From contig JAJXTA010000083.1 of the NCBI GenBank assembly GCA_021784265.1, positions 1 through 8,772 on the forward strand: a stretch of DNA of 8,772 nt, read 5' to 3'. Shown one piece after another: positions 7,487 to 8,772 of this stretch (its first letter is position 1; each line of letters begins with the position of its first letter). The translations under genes and the position numbers were made by a program. A model generated the notes under the pieces. That model searched no databases and was not told the origin of the DNA. It worked only from the letters and a program-made list of their open reading frames with translations. This DNA comes from a bacterium (lineage in GTDB: Bacteria > Verrucomicrobiota > Verrucomicrobiia > Limisphaerales > J093).

Positions 7487-8772
7487 AGAGAAACCTCGAA
7501 CAGATCTGGGATCAATTGCGCGGCCAAAAGCCGAGCCGCGTCAATTCCCTGGAGGAGGTGCAGATCAAGGGCCTGCGGGGCATTGTGGACCTGCGGGTGC
7601 CGCTTCCATTTCCCGTAACGGTGCTGGCGGGTCCGAATGGCTGTGGCAAGTCAACCGTGTTGTTTGCGCTGGCCTGCGCGTACCGGGCACCCTCGGGCGG
7701 TATTATCGATCGCACCCCAACCCGGCTCTTTCCGGATTTTCGCCCGTCAAAGACCGCGGCGGAAGCCGTAGGGGACCACCGGGCGCCGGTAGAAATCACC
7801 TTCGCCTACGTGGCCAGCGGCGAGCGGGCGCAGATGCGCTGGGCCAGGAGCAAGGGCAAGTGGAACCGGAGTTTTTTCGGCCGCAAGCGCGGGAGCCAGC
7901 CCGAGCGGAAGGTGCACCTGCGAACCTTGGCAAACCTCAGTAACCCCTCGGAAGTGAGGACCGTCCTTCAGTTGGCGCGTAAGCAGTTCACCACCGAGCA
8001 AATCGATGCCTCCAACATCGCCCTGGCCCAGCGGATCCTCTCGTTTGGCTATGCCCGCCTCAGCAGGGTCACGGCTGGCGCTCGCAACCTCCTATTCGCG
8101 GAGCGCTCCGGGCCCTCCGGCGCCTCCGGAAGTCGCTATTCGGAGTTCCACATGTCCGCCGGGGAACGATCGATTCTGCGCCTCTCGATGGAGGTCTCCA
8201 AGATGGAGGATGCCTTGGTGCTGATCGACGAGGTGGAAGCCGGTCTGCATCCGCATCTCCAGCAGTTGCTCATGTTGGAGTTGCAGCGCCTGGCTCTCCG
8301 GAATCAGCTGCAAGTAGTCGTTACCACCCACAGCCCGAACGTCCTGGACACCTGGCCTGTCGATGCGCGGGTGTTTCTTGAGCGAACGGACACGAATGTG
8401 GTCCGCCGTGAGGCGTACCGCGACCTCATTCAGAGAGCCTTGTACGGTCGCGCGGAGGACGTGCTATCGGTGCTGTGTGAGGACGAGGAAGCCGAAGCCT
8501 TCATCCGCGGACTCCTCGATGTGCTCGGTCCAAAGGTGGACCTCCTGCAAAACGACCTTCAGGTCGGCCGAGACACGGGCAAGGATCAGTTCCCCGCGCA
8601 CCTCGAGACTCTGGGCAAGTTCCGGAAGTTAAACGACCTCCTCTTCGTTCTGGACGGCGACGGGCGCGGCATCGGCGCTCAGTTAGCAGCACGTGCCACG
8701 CAACTCGGCCAGGTGGCGAGGGTCCTCTACCTTCCCGGCACCGTGCCCCCTGAGGTTTGGGTGTGGAACCTA
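7474..8772 (+). CDS. OLD-like AAA/ABC ATPase with TOPRIM nuclease domain (C-terminus outside the window)
   Basis: The frame is open from 7432 to the window end, giving 433 residues here with more beyond. It has an ABC-type ATPase core: Walker A at 53-61 (GPNGCGKST), a long helical insertion, a signature-like H-M-S-A-G-E at 226-231, Walker [14 protein letters not shown] at 248-260 (Asp252, Glu253), and an H-loop T-T-H286-S-P-N. A TOPRIM domain follows: the catalytic-Glu element L-C-E336-D-E-E and the metal-binding D394-G-D396-G-R-G. This ATPase plus TOPRIM order is that of OLD family nucleases, including GajA of Gabija, and such proteins cut or nick DNA under ATP control. The final PPEVWVW stretch is conserved-looking, but I cannot place it. 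ATG 7474 has GGGA six bases upstream; ATG 7462 would add four residues. Either start overlaps the helicase gene (13 or 25 bases), so translation is probably coupled. Third-base choice is looser than in the helicase gene, hinting at a different history. The substrate and partner are unknown. Confidence 0.88.
   Translation, partial: MYALKRNLEQIWDQLRGQKPSRVNSLEEVQIKGLRGIVDLRVPLPFPVTVLAGPNGCGKSTVLFALACAYRAPSGGIIDRTPTRLFPDFRPSKTAAEAVGDHRAPVEITFAYVASGERAQMRWARSKGKWNRSFFGRKRGSQPERKVHLRTLANLSNPSEVRTVLQLARKQFTTEQIDASNIALAQRILSFGYARLSRVTAGARNLLFAERSGPSGASGSRYSEFHMSAGERSILRLSMEVSKMEDALVLIDEVEAGLHPHLQQLLMLELQRLALRNQLQVVVTTHSPNVLDTWPVDARVFLERTDTNVVRREAYRDLIQRALYGRAEDVLSVLCEDEEAEAFIRGLLDVLGPKVDLLQNDLQVGRDTGKDQFPAHLETLGKFRKLNDLLFVLDGDGRGIGAQLAARATQLGQVARVLYLPGTVPPEVWVWNL

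Noticed and set aside
1..8772. CRISPR arrays, insertion-sequence ends, tRNA genes
   Set aside because: I saw no regularly spaced repeats, no transposase gene, no terminal inverted repeats with target duplication around 7418, and no cloverleaf sequence.

Overview
The window is GC-rich chromosomal DNA with two divergent gene groups around a 577-base gap (4882-5458). The left group is typical of Verrucomicrobiota and related Planctomycetes/Lentisphaerota: exported DUF1800 and DUF1501 proteins, a DNRLRE-domain protein, and the 'Y-x-V-E-x-x-x-D-L' tail module common in their secreted proteins. I infer a verrucomicrobial genome or metagenome contig. No marker gene confirms this.

Left part (1-4881, minus strand, read from 4881 towards 1): a tightly packed operon. 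First comes a DUF1800 protein (824 aa) with a carbohydrate-binding-like domain apparently inserted into its DUF1800 fold. A DUF1501 protein (487 aa) with a twin-arginine signal starts 11 bases later. Last is a DNRLRE-domain protein with a signal peptide, which overlaps the DUF1501 end and leaves the window at base 1. All three look exported. DUF1800/DUF1501 pairs are common, but their function is unknown. The DNRLRE gene has no ATG or GTG in frame before its signal peptide, so it either uses a rare start codon or contains a frameshift.

Middle (4882-5458): no credible gene. It holds several hairpins, one very GC-rich and one AT-stemmed and followed by six T's, and ends in a good ribosome binding site for the rightward genes.

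Right part (5459-8772, plus strand): two overlapping genes that look like nucleic-acid-processing or defence genes. The first encodes a phospholipase-D-like nuclease domain fused to the first RecA lobe of an SF2/SNF2-type helicase. It stops at 675 aa, just where the second RecA lobe should begin, and its last 23 codons have a different codon style. The second starts inside the end of the first and encodes an ABC-type AAA ATPase with a C-terminal TOPRIM nuclease domain (OLD-like); it runs off the right edge. A helicase/nuclease next to an OLD-like ATPase-TOPRIM protein recalls the logic of Gabija and related anti-phage systems, but with a different helicase family. The helicase truncation suggests either a decaying system or a deletion that fused two loci. 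The right edge is cut, so further partners may lie beyond it.
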